Source: Holothuria scabra (Eukaryota; Echinodermata; Holothuroidea; Aspidochirotida; Holothuriidae). Taken from it: 64,000 nt of DNA. The notes under the pieces were generated by a model. That model was given only the letters and a program-made list of their open reading frames with translations. It was not told the origin of the DNA and did no database searches. This document shows, piece after piece, positions 12,601 through 23,814 of the stretch. The stretch lies in the NCBI GenBank assembly GCA_037179385.1, contig CM074185.1, positions 8,613,371 through 8,677,370 of the forward strand, given 5' to 3'. The first letter of the stretch is position 1; every line of letters begins with the position of its first letter. The position numbers were made by a program, and so were the translations under genes.

Positions 12601-15600
12601 ACTATCATTACGTATTCCTCGTCTCCTTTGCTTTGTGGGCTTAAGTTAAATCCTACCTCCGCCTCTGAAGTTCCAAAGACAGGTGAGTAAAACAGCAGGC
12701 CTATAAAAAATGAAGGCATATTCTGAAATTTCAGCACTTATCGATTTCAAAAGTTGACATTTACTTAAAATGGCCTTCGAGGAATGTAATGCTATTGGCT
12801 CCTCTCCAAGAAGAGGAAAAGAGCATGAAGAATATATATCTATTTCTTCCAGTTCTTTTATCTTTCTTTGAGAGTAGCCCAACAATCCCTTGTTACAGCC
12901 AGATGAAGATAAATTTCCTAACATAAATCCAACGATATGAACTAAAATACTCAAGATGCAACTGAAAGACAATTGAAACCTTTTTGCTCTTAAATCCTGT
13001 AATCCTGTGCAGGGTGTCATTTTATACAGGAAGTATAGGGTAAACCAATATTACGCTTAAACTTCAAGTAGCTTTGACACCCATATACAATACTCAAAAA
13101 GAGCTAGAAAGAAATTTGTAACGTTCAAACCTTGCGTTGGTATTTGGACTCAAATTCAAATGAACATAGTGACGGATTGTTAATTCTATCAAATTTAGAT
13201 TTTTAGAAAATCTAGAAAGATAATTTTGTGATTGTTTATATTGATTTGATTCATTTAAGGAGAGTTCACAGGCTATTTACACTGTTAAAAATGTCCGTAA
13301 AATAACAGTAAAAAAAGCAAAGAAATACCTGAGTATCTGTGCTGCAAATGCAGCAAGCATTCAATGTTTTCCTTTGTTTATGTTACTGTAATTGAACAGT
13401 ATCCCTTATCATTGCAGGACCAACAGGAAAATGATGTTCTCAAACCCACTGTCATGTCGAAAGTAAGAAGGCAGTTAAAAACATCATAACGATATTTCGC
13501 GATGACCTCATTTACACAATAAGTAATATGTCAGTGTTATGTTCACCGTTGCGAGATAATTCCACAGAAATGACGGTCGTGAGAGTTGGAAATCCATTAG
13601 GGAAGTCTGGCAACGAATTGGGAGATTTGTTCTTCGCTGACACTTTATTTCATAAATAAGGTATATTTTGATACAAAATTTTCTTCAAAGCGATGCATTT
13701 AGCAATAGTTTTATCAATAAATTCAGATGTAATTAGAAATTTACACCTTTCTTAAAGTACATTTTGTCATTTCAAGTTCAATAAACATTTTAAATGAAAG
13801 GGGAAAGGTAGGCAAAGGACACATTAGCCGTGTGCCTGTTGAAGTTGATTTATGACTATATATTTGAGATGCATGACTGGGTGTTCTGTGGGATCAAACC
13901 TCTCACGACACTTCAAAATCTTGGATACGCCTCAAAGATTAGCTTGAAGTTGATCTCTCGAATCACGTGAAACCCAGGAAGAAAGGCAAACCCATCATGG
14001 GGAATTACGAGAGTGCCAGGTTACGATAGCTCGGTAGATGGAGGATAACTAGAAACGACTCTTAAAGGGCAGGAGCAGTCATCCCAAATTGAAGAAGTGT
14101 AGTAGACTGTCCAGTTTCATGACTGGCTGTTGGGAGTCATGTGACAATGTTTTTTCTCTTCAAATGTGAAATTTACCAGAAATAGCTGCTTGGTTTACCT
14201 TGAATATGCAATAGTAAAGTCATAAAATGTAGTGAAAGATACTTTGAAGAGAAATAAGATGAAAATTGTGTGATTTAGCTTTTTCTTCAAATAAGTTTAG
14301 GGGGACTGCTCTTTACCTTTAAAGATGCGATTACGTAGGAAACAATGACCAATAAGGTGGGAGAAGTGATGTTTAAAGAGGCACATTAAAGCTGAAGACC
14401 GGTGTACGTCCGATCATAGACAACACAAGGTGTGATTCAGAGTAGAATTGTAAGTAAAGTATATCAACGATATATTTTTCAGAACCTCAACATGAAAAGA
14501 ATGGGGTACAGTTTGTTTTAATTACTTCCTAAAGAGATTTTCGATCCTTTGTAAGTATGACAAGGATAATAATCAAAAACATACCTTTTCCAACTGTCTT
14601 CATAAGAGTATTTCTGATACCTATGTTGTCGATCACTGTAACGTATTCCATTGAAGGCCAAAGCCTCTTAATTATTCCTTGTTGACCCTTCTCACACTCT
14701 TTCCTAACCTCCTCAGCTCTCCGAACATCCCCAGGTCTCATGGCCTTTTCCAAGTTCTTTCGGATATGGGGACTCAAGTTTAAGCCTTTGTTGATTGTAC
14801 CGTTTGCTATATCATTGACCATTGAGGGCCAATGTTTCTCGAAATAATTGAAGCCATCCAAAATCATACTACTAAACGTTGCCATTGCCGAACCCAAACG
14901 ACGTTCTCGTAGAGCAAAGAGGAAATGGATGTAAAATGCTTCGTTGATGCTTTCAATTATCCACCCATCTGGGGGTGTGGAAAACATCGGCATAAACCCT
15001 GCGCTCTCTCGTTCGACAACAGCAGTTGCAGTAATGGTTATACCGCATTCGCTTTTCATGGATTTAGAGTTGCAGTGGAGTCTGAAAATCTTTTGCAGTG
15101 GTTTGACTTTGGGAAAGCATTCAGATTGGATTACATTTACCACACCAAAAAGAGTTGTCAGTATACTCATATCCCGAGGAATCAACTTCCCTTTGCCAGT
15201 GGTACCACTAGTCAGAACGAGTCGGTTGATCGGCCTTGTTGTCATCACGTTTTTCTCCCCTTTAGCGACTCTCTGGATGTATGATTCATAGTCGTCGTAT
15301 TTTGTGAGGGGATATGCCGATTTAAAGTCGCTTAAGCTTCGAATGTTTCCCAAATGAAACTTGACACCGTAAGCCGTATTTTTGTTTGCTTGTATGATTT
15401 TCTTCAACACGTTTTCTTGAGCTTGTCTGGGGTTTGGAAAACTCTTACGTAATGCTTTTATGGTTTTCTTCCCAATCCACAAAGTATAATATGTCACGAT
15501 GACATGCCACAATGCTGAAGTGACAGTGTGGTGTTCAGAGACAGGTTGATATGCAAGAAAGAGGAATATAACGCCCATACTTAGGCAAGTAACCATTGAA

Positions 15601-18600
15601 GATCCTGTATTTTACAAAACATAAACGAAAATCATGTGCTAAGAGGGATGACGCAAGGTTGTAGCCATACACTTCTAACAATAATTTTATTTTATTGAAA
15701 GGTTGAATTCATCCTTGATGGAGGGCACTAAATAAAACAATCTCTTTTTAGAGAAAAACAAAATTTAGCTTACAGTCAGTGCATACAGGTTTGTATTAAA
15801 GGAAAAGGCTTTCAACCCCCTTATGTATTGTAACCATAGGCGGGATTACGGGGGACACGGGGGGCACTTGCCCCCACCCCCACTTTTTTCCAGAACTTAG
15901 TTTTTTACGCCTTAGTCTGGTTGCTTTTGCTACAAAAATACAAAATGGGACTGACAGAACAACGCGAGTGATACTTAATCAAGTTGTATAATGTGTAAAC
16001 AGGTCATATACTGCATTGAAAACTAAATAAAAACAATATTCTTCCAATAAATGTCTCAACGCTGTTTTTTCGACACGCTTCGCGTGCACCCGTTTTAAAT
16101 ATGTCAGGATTCAGGGTTACTTCTTGTTGAACACCTCTCCCATTGTCACCGAAACTTATCACCAGTGCCCGGGCCGTACACAGGTCTACCGTTACTAGTG
16201 AAAGGGGGAGGCAGGTAGGTAATCGTCTTCTGGTCCCCTTCTCTGACCAAGTGCCCCCAAGTTTTCTGAAAGGACGATGATCTTATTTGACCCTAATCTG
16301 GAGCTCCACTCTTTTTCGGCTGAAGTGAAAAGGGGCCACCCTTTCTCTAATTTCCATTAATTTCTCTATTGAGATGTCTCAAAAGTCCATTTTTCGGCGT
16401 GTTCTGTGCGTCCCATCACAGATAAGGACTCTATAAAAATCTCATGAAAAAGACTTAGTACAAATATCCTCAGGGGTCACCCTTATTCAGCTGTAGTGAA
16501 AAGGGACCACTCTTTGTCTAATTTTATTTCAATTTCACTATTGAGATTAAGAAGTAATTCATTTTTTCGGCGCGCTTCGAGCGCCCATTTATAGGTAACG
16601 GCTCTGTGAAAGTCACCTGAAAAAGACTGCACAGGAAACCAGAGTATGTTTGTGCTTCAGTAAGAATGTCTTTATGGGGCCACCGTTATTCAGCTAAGGT
16701 TAAAAGTGACCCATCCTTTTTCTAATTTATTTTCAGTTTCATTACTGAGATGTCTTACACGTTGAAGCGCGCCCCATCATAGACAAAGGCTGAATTCACA
16801 TCGCATGAAAAGCCCCTAGCTTTCTGAAAAGAAGATCTGGGGCACCAAGGAGGGAGCCCATGAAGAACCTCAATTTTAAGTAATCCATTCTCCCTCCCCG
16901 CACCCTCTGCATTATCGATTCCGGCCGACTCTAATCATACGGAGTAAGGATATAATTGAAGAAAGTCAAATTGTGATATTTGCGTTCTGTTAAGTGCCCA
17001 TCTTTTGTAATTTAAAGTTGAAGATAAAATGCATCATTTTAAGGCCTACAATTTCCGGGGACTTCGCCCCCCTGGACCTCCACCAGGGCCCTAATGCGGG
17101 CCCCTGGAACCCACGCCGGTGGGTTACTTACCTTTGTGCAGAGCGGAAAGGCAAGTAAATTAGTTTTGGATGGAAAAATTGAAATTCCCAAAAACCGTAG
17201 ATCATGGAGAAAATTGAAAGAAAAATTACATCAAACTAACTTTAAAGGGGAACTTAAAATAAGCATGTAATTTTCACATTTTATATTGTTGTGTTTACCT
17301 TGAAATATTAGGAATAGGACCTCAGTGTAAAGAATGCAAAGTTAATAAAGTAGTCACTCCACCTATGCGATTGTTGTTAGAAATTTGTTTACGAAAAAAC
17401 AAAGACGCACTCTGTGTTGAAGTGATGATATGATGGCGTTTGTGCTCATTTCAAGTTCTGAAGCTTTTTTGTTGAGGACTTTACCTGCTCACACCTTTAG
17501 GACCGTACATGAGATTTCAATGCAAATTTCACCGAAATGATTGTAATAAGTAGCGCTTTAGCCTATGTGGAGTTTGGCGCGTGTTGCATTAGCGTTTTTG
17601 AAATTACGATGTAATATTCAGAATAACACGCAACTTAAGGAAGCTTACTGCAGCTTCAAGACTAAGGCCATATTGACCATTTACTAACCAAATGTTTTGA
17701 GCTCGTCAAGTCCTACTGTTCATTTTTCAAGCTGAAGTCATCTTTTAATCATGCATCGATAAGTGACTGAAAATCATGAATTGTTATCTTAGTTGAATGA
17801 TTTCTGGAGTTTCTGCTACGTCGAGAGGGTCGCATGCCAAAACACGATTTCTTCCATTTTTTTTTTTTATTAGCATTTTGTTGAACTTAGAGACAGTTTA
17901 AGTGTAGCCTACTGTCGGTGAACATCTCGAAATCACGTTTTATGAGGTAAAGGTCCAAGAATTTTCCAGTTCGCTAGATTTTTATTGAATTCACCACTGA
18001 GGTACAAAAGTAGATTGTACGAAGAATCTATCGTACAACCCTGGAAATTCCATTTCCAGCTATCTGAATTTTCATGAGTTTCAAAATTTTGAGTGCCCTC
18101 TGCGCACCCAATGATTTCGCTCCGCATTTTTATTTTTAAGGGCGGGACTGTATTTTCTTGCAGACAATTGTTTGGCCCCCTTCCAAACTTGACAAGTTCC
18201 AACGGCCTGTGCTCAAATCCCTGCCGCAGGCGAGTGAATTTCCCCTATTGATGTGTCCGCAAATACTGTTTATTCTATATAGACCACGGGATAGATGTAT
18301 AATGTATAATGTGACGATTCCTTATCCGATGCTGGCATTTCAACTCATCTAATATATACTACTTTTTTGTTTAATTTATTTCGTTATTCATTAAATGATA
18401 AATTAATGACATAAGATCCACATTTCAAGGCCGGGTACATCCAACCTCGAACACTAGGGAAGTACTGACTCTAGCTAACTGGAAAGTGTCTAAAGCGAAA
18501 AATATGCTGGCCCTCTCCGGCCCATATTTAGTGTCGATCCGTTTGTAGGTAGTATAGATAGTCCTGCTGGTATTCCACCATCAATATTTTTTTTCTGCTC

Positions 18601-19128
18601 CGCTGTTCCCAGATATAGACTGCAGTTTTTTCGACCGGATAATAAAATAAAATTTCGTCCACTGCCTCCATTTCGTGATACTGTCAGTAATAGTGGGATA
18701 AGTCACCTTTTACGTTCATCGGCAGATATAAGTTGAAATCATACGAATATTTTTTACAGCATGTATTTATGTGGTGCACAAGTCATTCGGTGTGGAATGG
18801 GGACCACATTTGGAATGCTAATGTACAGTCACGTCCAAGTGACTTCTTCGGTATGGCACAACTTTATTTTAGTGAGGGGAAAAACGGAAAATAATGTCAT
18901 CTAATATCTGGACAAGAGGTGATAAGAGCAGTGATCCGTAAATACTAAAGTATATCAAACGAATATGCAGTATTGTTGGAGAAATCAATGACAACGCCAC
19001 TTACCGTATAGAAAAGTTATGATTACCCCAGACAATTTCCCTGTGTTCATTGTAGAAACCATCAAGCGTCCTAGTATAGCTAAGATCAGGAACAACACCA
19101 TAGATGTGACGTGGAACTTGTTAGCCAT
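6467..19128 (-). CDS. GH3-domain protein, copy B (GHDC-like), seven exons
   Basis: Exons in transcript order are 19128-19005, 15604-14585, 12700-12562, 9670-9506, 9278-9121, 7318-7224 and 6637-6467. All introns fit GT-AG and the phases agree (1,1,2,2,1,0). The predicted protein is about 623 aa. Residues 8-24 are hydrophobic (signal or anchor), followed by further hydrophobic stretches around 45-60. GH3 adenylation motifs are visible: SGTTGKGK (about 174-181), FGTSE (390-394, in place of the usual YASSE) and YRYRLGDVVQITG (458-470). In plants GH3 enzymes join amino acids to acyl acids through an acyl-AMP. The animal GHDC reaction is not established, so the substrate is unknown. Oddity: the ancestral-looking start of the last exon carries an in-frame TAG at 6638-6640, so the protein continues only if that TAG itself serves as the acceptor. 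The gene may therefore be impaired. Confidence 0.85.
7066..7080. repeat. Poly-C tract
   Basis: An uninterrupted C homopolymer in intron 6 of copy B. Length is likely unreliable in sequencing. Confidence 0.8.
7224..7318 (-). CDS. Copy B exon 6
   Basis: Encodes VVEKQSHYIFFLELEADKEI and on to DTDQMEE. It is 95 bp, against 98 bp in copy C, with acceptor ATAG and donor GTAACT. The HYIFFLELE strand matches the conserved GH3 C-terminal domain strand (HYVxFWEx in plants). Confidence 0.85.
7622..7875 (+). repeat. tRNA-derived SINE, copy 1
   Basis: The head resembles a tRNA: box A-like GGTCTAGCGGTAGAGC, an anticodon arm TCCGC-CTCTCAC-GCGGA (anticodon position CTC, tRNA-Glu type) and box B-like AAGTTCTATTCCC. 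A non-tRNA body follows (about 7715-7850), with a short CTAACTAACTAA tail. The body matches a second copy at 28338-28604, including the stretch TTGTGYGTGATGCT. It lies in intron 5 of copy B, opposite to the gene. Not a functional tRNA: there is no acceptor stem pairing. Confidence 0.8.
9121..9278 (-). CDS. Copy B exon 5
   Basis: Encodes TATLLNLFGEKVDQPTVITA and on to LADKSD. It is 158 bp, identical in length to exon 5 of copy C, with acceptor TTTCAG and donor GTAAAA. NLFGEKV corresponds to the SVDxDKT/GEKV segment of GH3 proteins, where the mobile C-terminal domain begins. Confidence 0.88.
9506..9670 (-). CDS. Copy B exon 4 (GH3 motif III)
   Basis: Encodes DEVEIGKNYELVVSQIYGLY followed by RYRLGDVVQITGY. 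This is the diagnostic GH3 motif binding the adenylate (LYRYRxGDV). It is 165 bp, the same as copy C, with acceptor CTGCAG and donor GTAGGA. Confidence 0.92.
10922..11278 (+). repeat. ~155-bp tandem repeat with an open frame through it
   Basis: Two full units and the start of a third: the landmark CGCTGG recurs at 10931, 11087 and 11238 (156 and 151 bp). Each unit has a run like GGCCCTTTGCCAGAGGGTCG, which is GC-richer than the surroundings. One plus-strand frame stays open for 118 codons. It encodes repeated segments such as GFAERPFARGS/GFADWPFARGS. No family recognised. It lies in intron 3 of copy B, antisense to it. An open frame can persist by chance over few short GC-rich units, so I do not call a gene. 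Confidence 0.7.
11276..11586. mobile_element. TTGGGCA-type element, copy 2 (left end degraded)
   Basis: Contains repeated TTGGGCA/TTGGGTA motifs. The right end (AACAGTTTTTTGAGTGTT) reverse-complements to AACACTCAAAAAACTGTT, like the end of copy 1. The left end retains only AACTGTTAGG, the inner part of the terminal repeat. Non-coding. Confidence 0.6.
12562..12700 (-). CDS. Copy B exon 3 (GH3 motif II)
   Basis: Encodes GLLFYSPVFGTSEAEVGFNL and on to VVYEFIPEDDM. It is 139 bp as in copy C, with acceptor TATAG and donor AT|GTAAGC. It contains the GTSE version of the acyl-binding (Y/F)xSSE motif. YEFIPEDD corresponds to the conserved FEFLPV region. Confidence 0.88.
14062..14322. mobile_element. 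TTAA-flanked MITE, copy 1
   Basis: Ends: TTAAAGGGCAGGAGCAGTC on the left, and the reverse complement of the right end reads TTAAAGGTAAAGAGCAGTC. TTAA at both edges suggests a piggyBac-type target duplication. The inside is non-coding and shares AGTCATGTGACA and CTTCAAATGTGAAATTTA with copies at 53039 and 62849. Located in intron 2 of copy B. Confidence 0.75.
14585..15604 (-). CDS. Copy B exon 2 (large GH3 N-terminal domain exon)
   Basis: A 1020-bp exon, open throughout, encoding from GSSMVTCLSMG to MKTVGKG. It holds motif I, LTSGTTGKGKLIPR (P-loop-like nucleotide binding). It also holds the LRERxLG and WPSMV segments typical of GHDC proteins. Acceptor ATACAG and donor GTATGT. Confidence 0.93.
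15835..17130. repeat. GC-rich interspersed repeat related to the 42.5-kb TIR element
   Basis: Starts with CATAGGCGGGATTACGGGGG, like the left end of the element at 42492. It contains the same C/G-rich phrases (GGGGACTTCGCCCCCCTGGA). No matching right terminus was found, so it may be truncated or rearranged. Inside lies an imperfect tandem repeat (16300-16830). Located in intron 1 of copy B. Confidence 0.55.
16300..16830. repeat. Imperfect 170-200-bp tandem repeat
   Basis: Three units share TGAAGTGAAAAGGGGCCACC-like starts at 16321, 16492 and 16695. These are followed by a TCTAATTT..ATTGAGAT segment, a CGGCGYGYTTC segment and a CATGAAAAAGACT segment. Spacings are 171 and 203 bp. A partial unit (TTCGACACGCTTCGCGTGC) lies upstream near 16070. 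Confidence 0.65.
19005..19128 (-). CDS. Copy B exon 1 (start, hydrophobic leader)
   Basis: Starts with MANKFHVTSMVLFLILAILG, then RLMVSTM. It is 124 bp with a strong GTAAGT donor, the same length and phase as exon 1 of copy C. The hydrophobic stretch suggests targeting to the secretory pathway or membrane anchoring. The start was chosen because all three copies share MANKF. Confidence 0.88.
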
Positions 19129-19863
19129 TTGGGGGGATTAAGGGAAAGCTAGGCCAGGTTTCCAAAAGTTGAGACTCAAGTTCCTTAATGGTATGTTGTT
19201 GATAGAAATCATAAGGTAGATATGTCTGTCTAAGCAGATAGAATTCTTGTGAGACAAGTTACCAAGCACACTTAATCTTTGTTTGGCAATGTTCCTACTA
19301 GAGCAAAGATGAATCATTCTATTTGAGTCGTAATAAAAGTACAGCATTTTTGTATCTTTGATCCAGGTATGACATTAGCTTTTGATGTATTAAATATCTT
19401 TATTGTCCCCTTAAAAGTTTATAACCTTGATTTGTTTGATTGTAATGTTTTATTGCAGAGTATAATGTCGATTGAAATAGTATGTTTAAATTTTTTATGA
19501 TACTGCGGTGGGGGAAATCAATATTGCAGTTTCTTGCTACTATTTTCAGGTGTTTAGAATTCCTCTTTTCGGAATAAGAAGATGCAAGAATTGCTAGGCT
19601 CTCAATACAAGTCAGAGGATCTAAACAAAATTCTCAGTGCATCTACTACACCGAGACACCGTTTTACGCAAAAATGAATAGAAGCAACATTCAGTGAAGG
19701 ATTCGCGGAGGGCTGCTCATCGACTGAAGTTACCAAGTCAGTCAACTGTAGGACAAATGATTTGAAGAATCACTGTCTCATTTAACGATAAAACTTGTTT
19801 TTATCTCTCTACCAATCAAGAGTATATGCTGAACGTAAGAAGCTCGCAATCTAGCATATGAAC

Positions 19864-19933
19864 TGTTGTTCTCAACTGCGACCTGTCACGTCACAGGCTG
19901 TTGTGCTCAACTGCGACCTTTCACGTCACAGGC
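19864..19933. repeat. Recent 35-bp tandem duplication
   Basis: Two adjacent 35-bp units differing at two bases, each with CTCAACTGCGACC and CACGTCACAGGC. Confidence 0.85.
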
Positions 19934-20879
19934 TTTATAGCCTTAGCTAGCGGTCACTTTGAAGTTCTTTCAATGATTCGACAATTAACGTACCATCTCA
20001 GATGACAATGTATTTCCAAATTCTTTCAAACATTTCCCGAAAGTAAAAAAGTCACTTAGTCAAAACTAACAGTTTCATGAAAAATAAAAAAAATGCTCCA
20101 TTAGAGCACCTTTGAGAAAAGCAAATTTTCCTCAGGGTTACTTAAAATCTTGATCAAAAATGTTACTTAAATGGTAAATGCATGAATGTTGCATCAAAGT
20201 GCTGCTTTGATTTGTCTGGTAATACAGACAGAAAGGTACACACAGGTATGTCCTTTGCCCACTTGTTTGCCACCACAGACTTTCTACATCCATTGGCACA
20301 GCATGTAACGCCTACACCTAACCGTGGGTTGTCGACACAGACTGAGACCAAAAAGGGGCACCAAGATGGCCGCCGTGAGGCTATAACTTGTGTGGTTTGA
20401 CGACGAATCTGTAATATTTTAAACAAATGATTACAATATAATATTCCTGCAATACGTGTAGTAATTTTGACCTTACCTTGAATTATTACAAAAATATTTA
20501 AACTTCCTTGCAAAATCTGTTGTTTTGAACTGCTGAGCAAGTCCAAACTTTTACACACATAACCATATCAGACAGCCATCTTGCTACGCTTACTACTCAC
20601 TAGTACGGTGGCGACAATTTACGGATAGTATGCTTTGTCCATGTTTAGGAAATCCGTGTTTGCCCCAAAATCTGTCAAAGGGGAAAAACATTTCCACAAC
20701 TCTGGAGTAGTCGTCTGTCTTGTACCCTAATCATTGACTAGTGAGAGTCATGTGACAATACTTTTCACGCCAAACAATTAAAATTTTATCATGACCAATC
20801 ACTCTAGTAACTCATTGGTTGACCTGCCTTACCCGAAATCCACATGTAGGACATAAAATAAAATTGAGATTTATATTTC

Positions 20880-22060
20880 GACCATATAACATAACATTTG
20901 TTAAGGCTCAAATTTTATATGGGACAGAAATGTTGCATATAAGGCAAATTCATGTGTGTGCCATACAAGGATTTTATATTCCGGCCATGTAGAAGTTATA
21001 TCTGCACCAAAATTAATTAGTGCAGTAGCTTTGCGAAAGCGAAAGAAGCATTGCATATAGCCCTATAATGTAAGGGGTTTGACTTTAGTTTTAAGTGGTA
21101 ACGTATTTGATAGTTAACAGCAAAATTGCTTCAAAATTCCTACTTTAAAATGCTTAGGCCTACACTACGTTGTGAGTTTTAAGAACCGAAGTACCGTAAG
21201 GGGCAGTAATCCGGCAAACATTGTGTTGAAAGTTTGAAGATTTTTTCACATTCTATTTCAGACTTTAAAATAAAAATCAGGGCTTTAAATCTTGATCATG
21301 CCCACATCGGACAGTCATTTGCATATATATTGTTTTCATGGCTGAATATTAGGAAAACTGTTTGAATGTTATGGTAAACTGATACTTCTCTCCGCTTCCA
21401 AAAAGGACTTAGTGTAGGATAAATACAAAAATTAAACCAAAAAGAATTGATACGGCCTCTTAACACTTCAATTGTATGTTTGACATTCACTGTGCAAAGT
21501 TATATGTGAAATAATATGGCCATATAAAACTTTATGTGCATATTTGGCATGATCTCTCACCATGTGATATCTGGCTTGATATAGCCACTGTTAAACTTTA
21601 TAGCCGTATCAGGTATATAAAGAGACATATGCCTAGATATGGCCATATTAATGGTGGATGTAGCCTATATTTGCCATCCTGATTTATGAAGTTATATTTG
21701 GTTTGTCATAACCATATCAAGCTTTGTGTATCTGGTACATTTTCTCAAAAGATATTCATCTTAATATGGTCATGAGGGACTCTATATATACATCGGAAAT
21801 GGTTTATTATTAAAATTAATCCGGCTTGATTTGGCCATACAAAATGGTCCTTAAAGTTATAAAAAGCTTGATGGGACCATACCATGTTTACATTTGTATC
21901 TGGTATATAATTTTCTCATCATATAGGTCTCATCATCTGTCACGTTATGGCGATATGAAACCATGCTTATATCTGGCTTGATTCAACGCACCAAGGTTTC
22001 AAATCTTGCTTCATATGGCCATATTGAACTTTATTATTAGCCAGATATCAATTTGTAGTT
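20880..22060. repeat. Diverged repeat field built on ATATGGCCATAT-like palindromes
   Basis: The motif TATGGCCATA and variants (GGCATAT, ATATCTGGCTTGATATAG, GACCATAC) recur every 50-80 bp in both orientations, with AT-rich spacers. No coding content. It looks like a very old minisatellite or palindromic element cluster. Confidence 0.5.
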
Positions 22061-22568
22061 AGGGCTTGGATATGCAATATAAACTTCCTGAAATGACTTG
22101 ACAGATACTTGGAAGTAATATTGTAAGAAATCTGTGAAATCTGGCATTCTTTAAAAATAACTTTTTAAAACTGTGATGCGAGTTATTTTGTCACGCTTCA
22201 TATTTCTCAATGAAAATTGCACTATGAGTCAGAAGACAAAAGGCACGAGATGTATTTGGACAAGCTATGTGTTAACGATCTTGTAATCGTCAATGAACGG
22301 TGACCAGTGGCTAATCCAGGATTTTCCAGAAGGGGGCAGATCAGTTTTGGAGAAATGGAAAATTATGGGGTTGAGTGCCGGTAGGACTATCTGAGCAGAG
22401 CGCCACCACTTTTTAGCCCGGAGCGTACAAAAAAAGTTCAGCTCCAGTTAGCAAGAAATCCGTACTTCCCGCATGAGAAAATGTGAAAAATTGTGCAATT
22501 ATTTTTTGTTTCTTCGCGCAATGATAAAATAAAAATGGCACAATTTGAGAACATATCACTGCTTCTTG

Positions 22569-22662
<94 letters not shown>
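22569..22662. repeat. (TA)n microsatellite
   Basis: Nearly pure TA with one interruption. It directly abuts a tRNA-like unit on its right. Apparent YIYIYI open frames are artefacts of the repeat. Confidence 0.95.
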
Positions 22663-22665
<3 letters not shown>

Positions 22666-22860
22666 CAAATTGGTAAAGCTGGAAAATCTGGCTGAGGTGA
22701 AAAAAAGATGTTGACTCCACCGGGATTCGAACTCGGGACCTCCCGCTTTCTAGTGCGGACGCTCAAACCACTGAGCCATGAAGCCAAGTTGGTTTGGCCT
22801 TTCTTCAAATAACAGATGAAGCAACTCGCAATTCACCTCCTGAGCAGGCGCCTAATTTTT
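22663..22860 (-). repeat. tRNA-Ser-like repeat unit U1
   Basis: On the minus strand (22790 to about 22710) the unit holds GGCTTCATGGCTCAGTGG (box A region), a CTAGAAA anticodon-like loop (AGA, Ser) and GAGTTCGAATCCCGG (box B region). The acceptor-like arms GGCTTCA/TGGAGTC can pair with wobbles. It lacks the long variable arm of a true tRNA-Ser, has a mismatched anticodon stem and exists in at least three near-identical copies. I therefore call it a SINE or repeat head rather than a gene. Flanking unit sequence includes AATCAAATTGGTAAAGCTGG and GAGCAGGCGCCTAATTTT. Confidence 0.75.
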
Positions 22861-23029
22861 TGGAACAGCACTAGTTCTCGTTTGACGCAAGCCCAACCAG
22901 AGATCAAAGTTGATGCCATCCAGCTGAACACAATTGTTTATTCGCCAGCGGATCTCCGAAGAGATGCAGAAACCTGTAAAAGCAGAGATGAAGTGAAAAT
23001 AAACGCTGACGACAACTGCGTGGAATATA
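22861..23029. repeat. Body segment between two tRNA-like units
   Basis: About 170 bp of non-AT-rich sequence between U1 and U2, seen once here. On the minus strand it contains a small hairpin, ATCTC-TTCG-GAGAT (positions 22951-22967). The same hairpin with a CTCG loop occurs in the 3' region of the PLE fragment at 39565-39582. The open frame through it has no recognisable domain. Confidence 0.6.
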
Positions 23030-23390
<361 letters not shown>

Positions 23391-23394
23391 ATAT

Positions 23395-23801
23395 AGGTCG
23401 AAAAATTGGTAGTGATTCGATCATAAATTTTAATTCAACCCAAGTACTGGCATTGCCTTTTGAACAAAGGAAGATATAAAGAAAAAGACAAGAAGGAAAA
23501 TTTAGCAAAGCCGGATTTGAACCCAGGACGGCTCGCTTTCCGGGCGAGTGCCTTACCACTGCACTTAATGTGACTGACGAGGTTTACGGCTCGACCCAAA
23601 TTACAAATATCGCGCACTCAGTTTCCCTTCCTTGTTACCACCGATGTGTATAAATCCCGAAACGGGATAATTAATTAGGTCGAACGTGGTAAGATCGACT
23701 GTAAATGTAGGTCGAAAAATTGGTAATGATTCGACCATAAATTTTAATTCAACCCAAGTACTGGCATTGCCTTTTGAACAAGGGAAGAAATAAAGAAAAA
23801 G
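23395..23801 (-). repeat. tRNA-like segment between 93-bp direct repeats
   Basis: The segments 23395-23487 and 23709-23801 are direct repeats, with only a few differences. Between them, on the minus strand (about 23575-23505), lies a tRNA-like sequence. Its anticodon arm CTCGC-CCGGAAA-GCGAG pairs perfectly, and a box B-like GGGTTCAAATCC follows. There is no convincing acceptor stem. The arrangement (direct repeat, tRNA-like core, direct repeat) parallels U1-body-U2 nearby but is a different family. Confidence 0.65.
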
Positions 23802-23814
23802 GTTTAAGTATTCA

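Noticed and set aside
14925..15291. Plus-strand open frames of 115-119 codons opposite GH3 exon 2
   Set aside because: Antisense shadows of the conserved exon; the same frames occur opposite copy A (138-485). No domain of their own.
22706..22790. Genuine tRNA-Ser gene
   Set aside because: No long variable arm, mismatch in the anticodon stem, and three near-identical copies within repeat units; better read as a SINE-type head.
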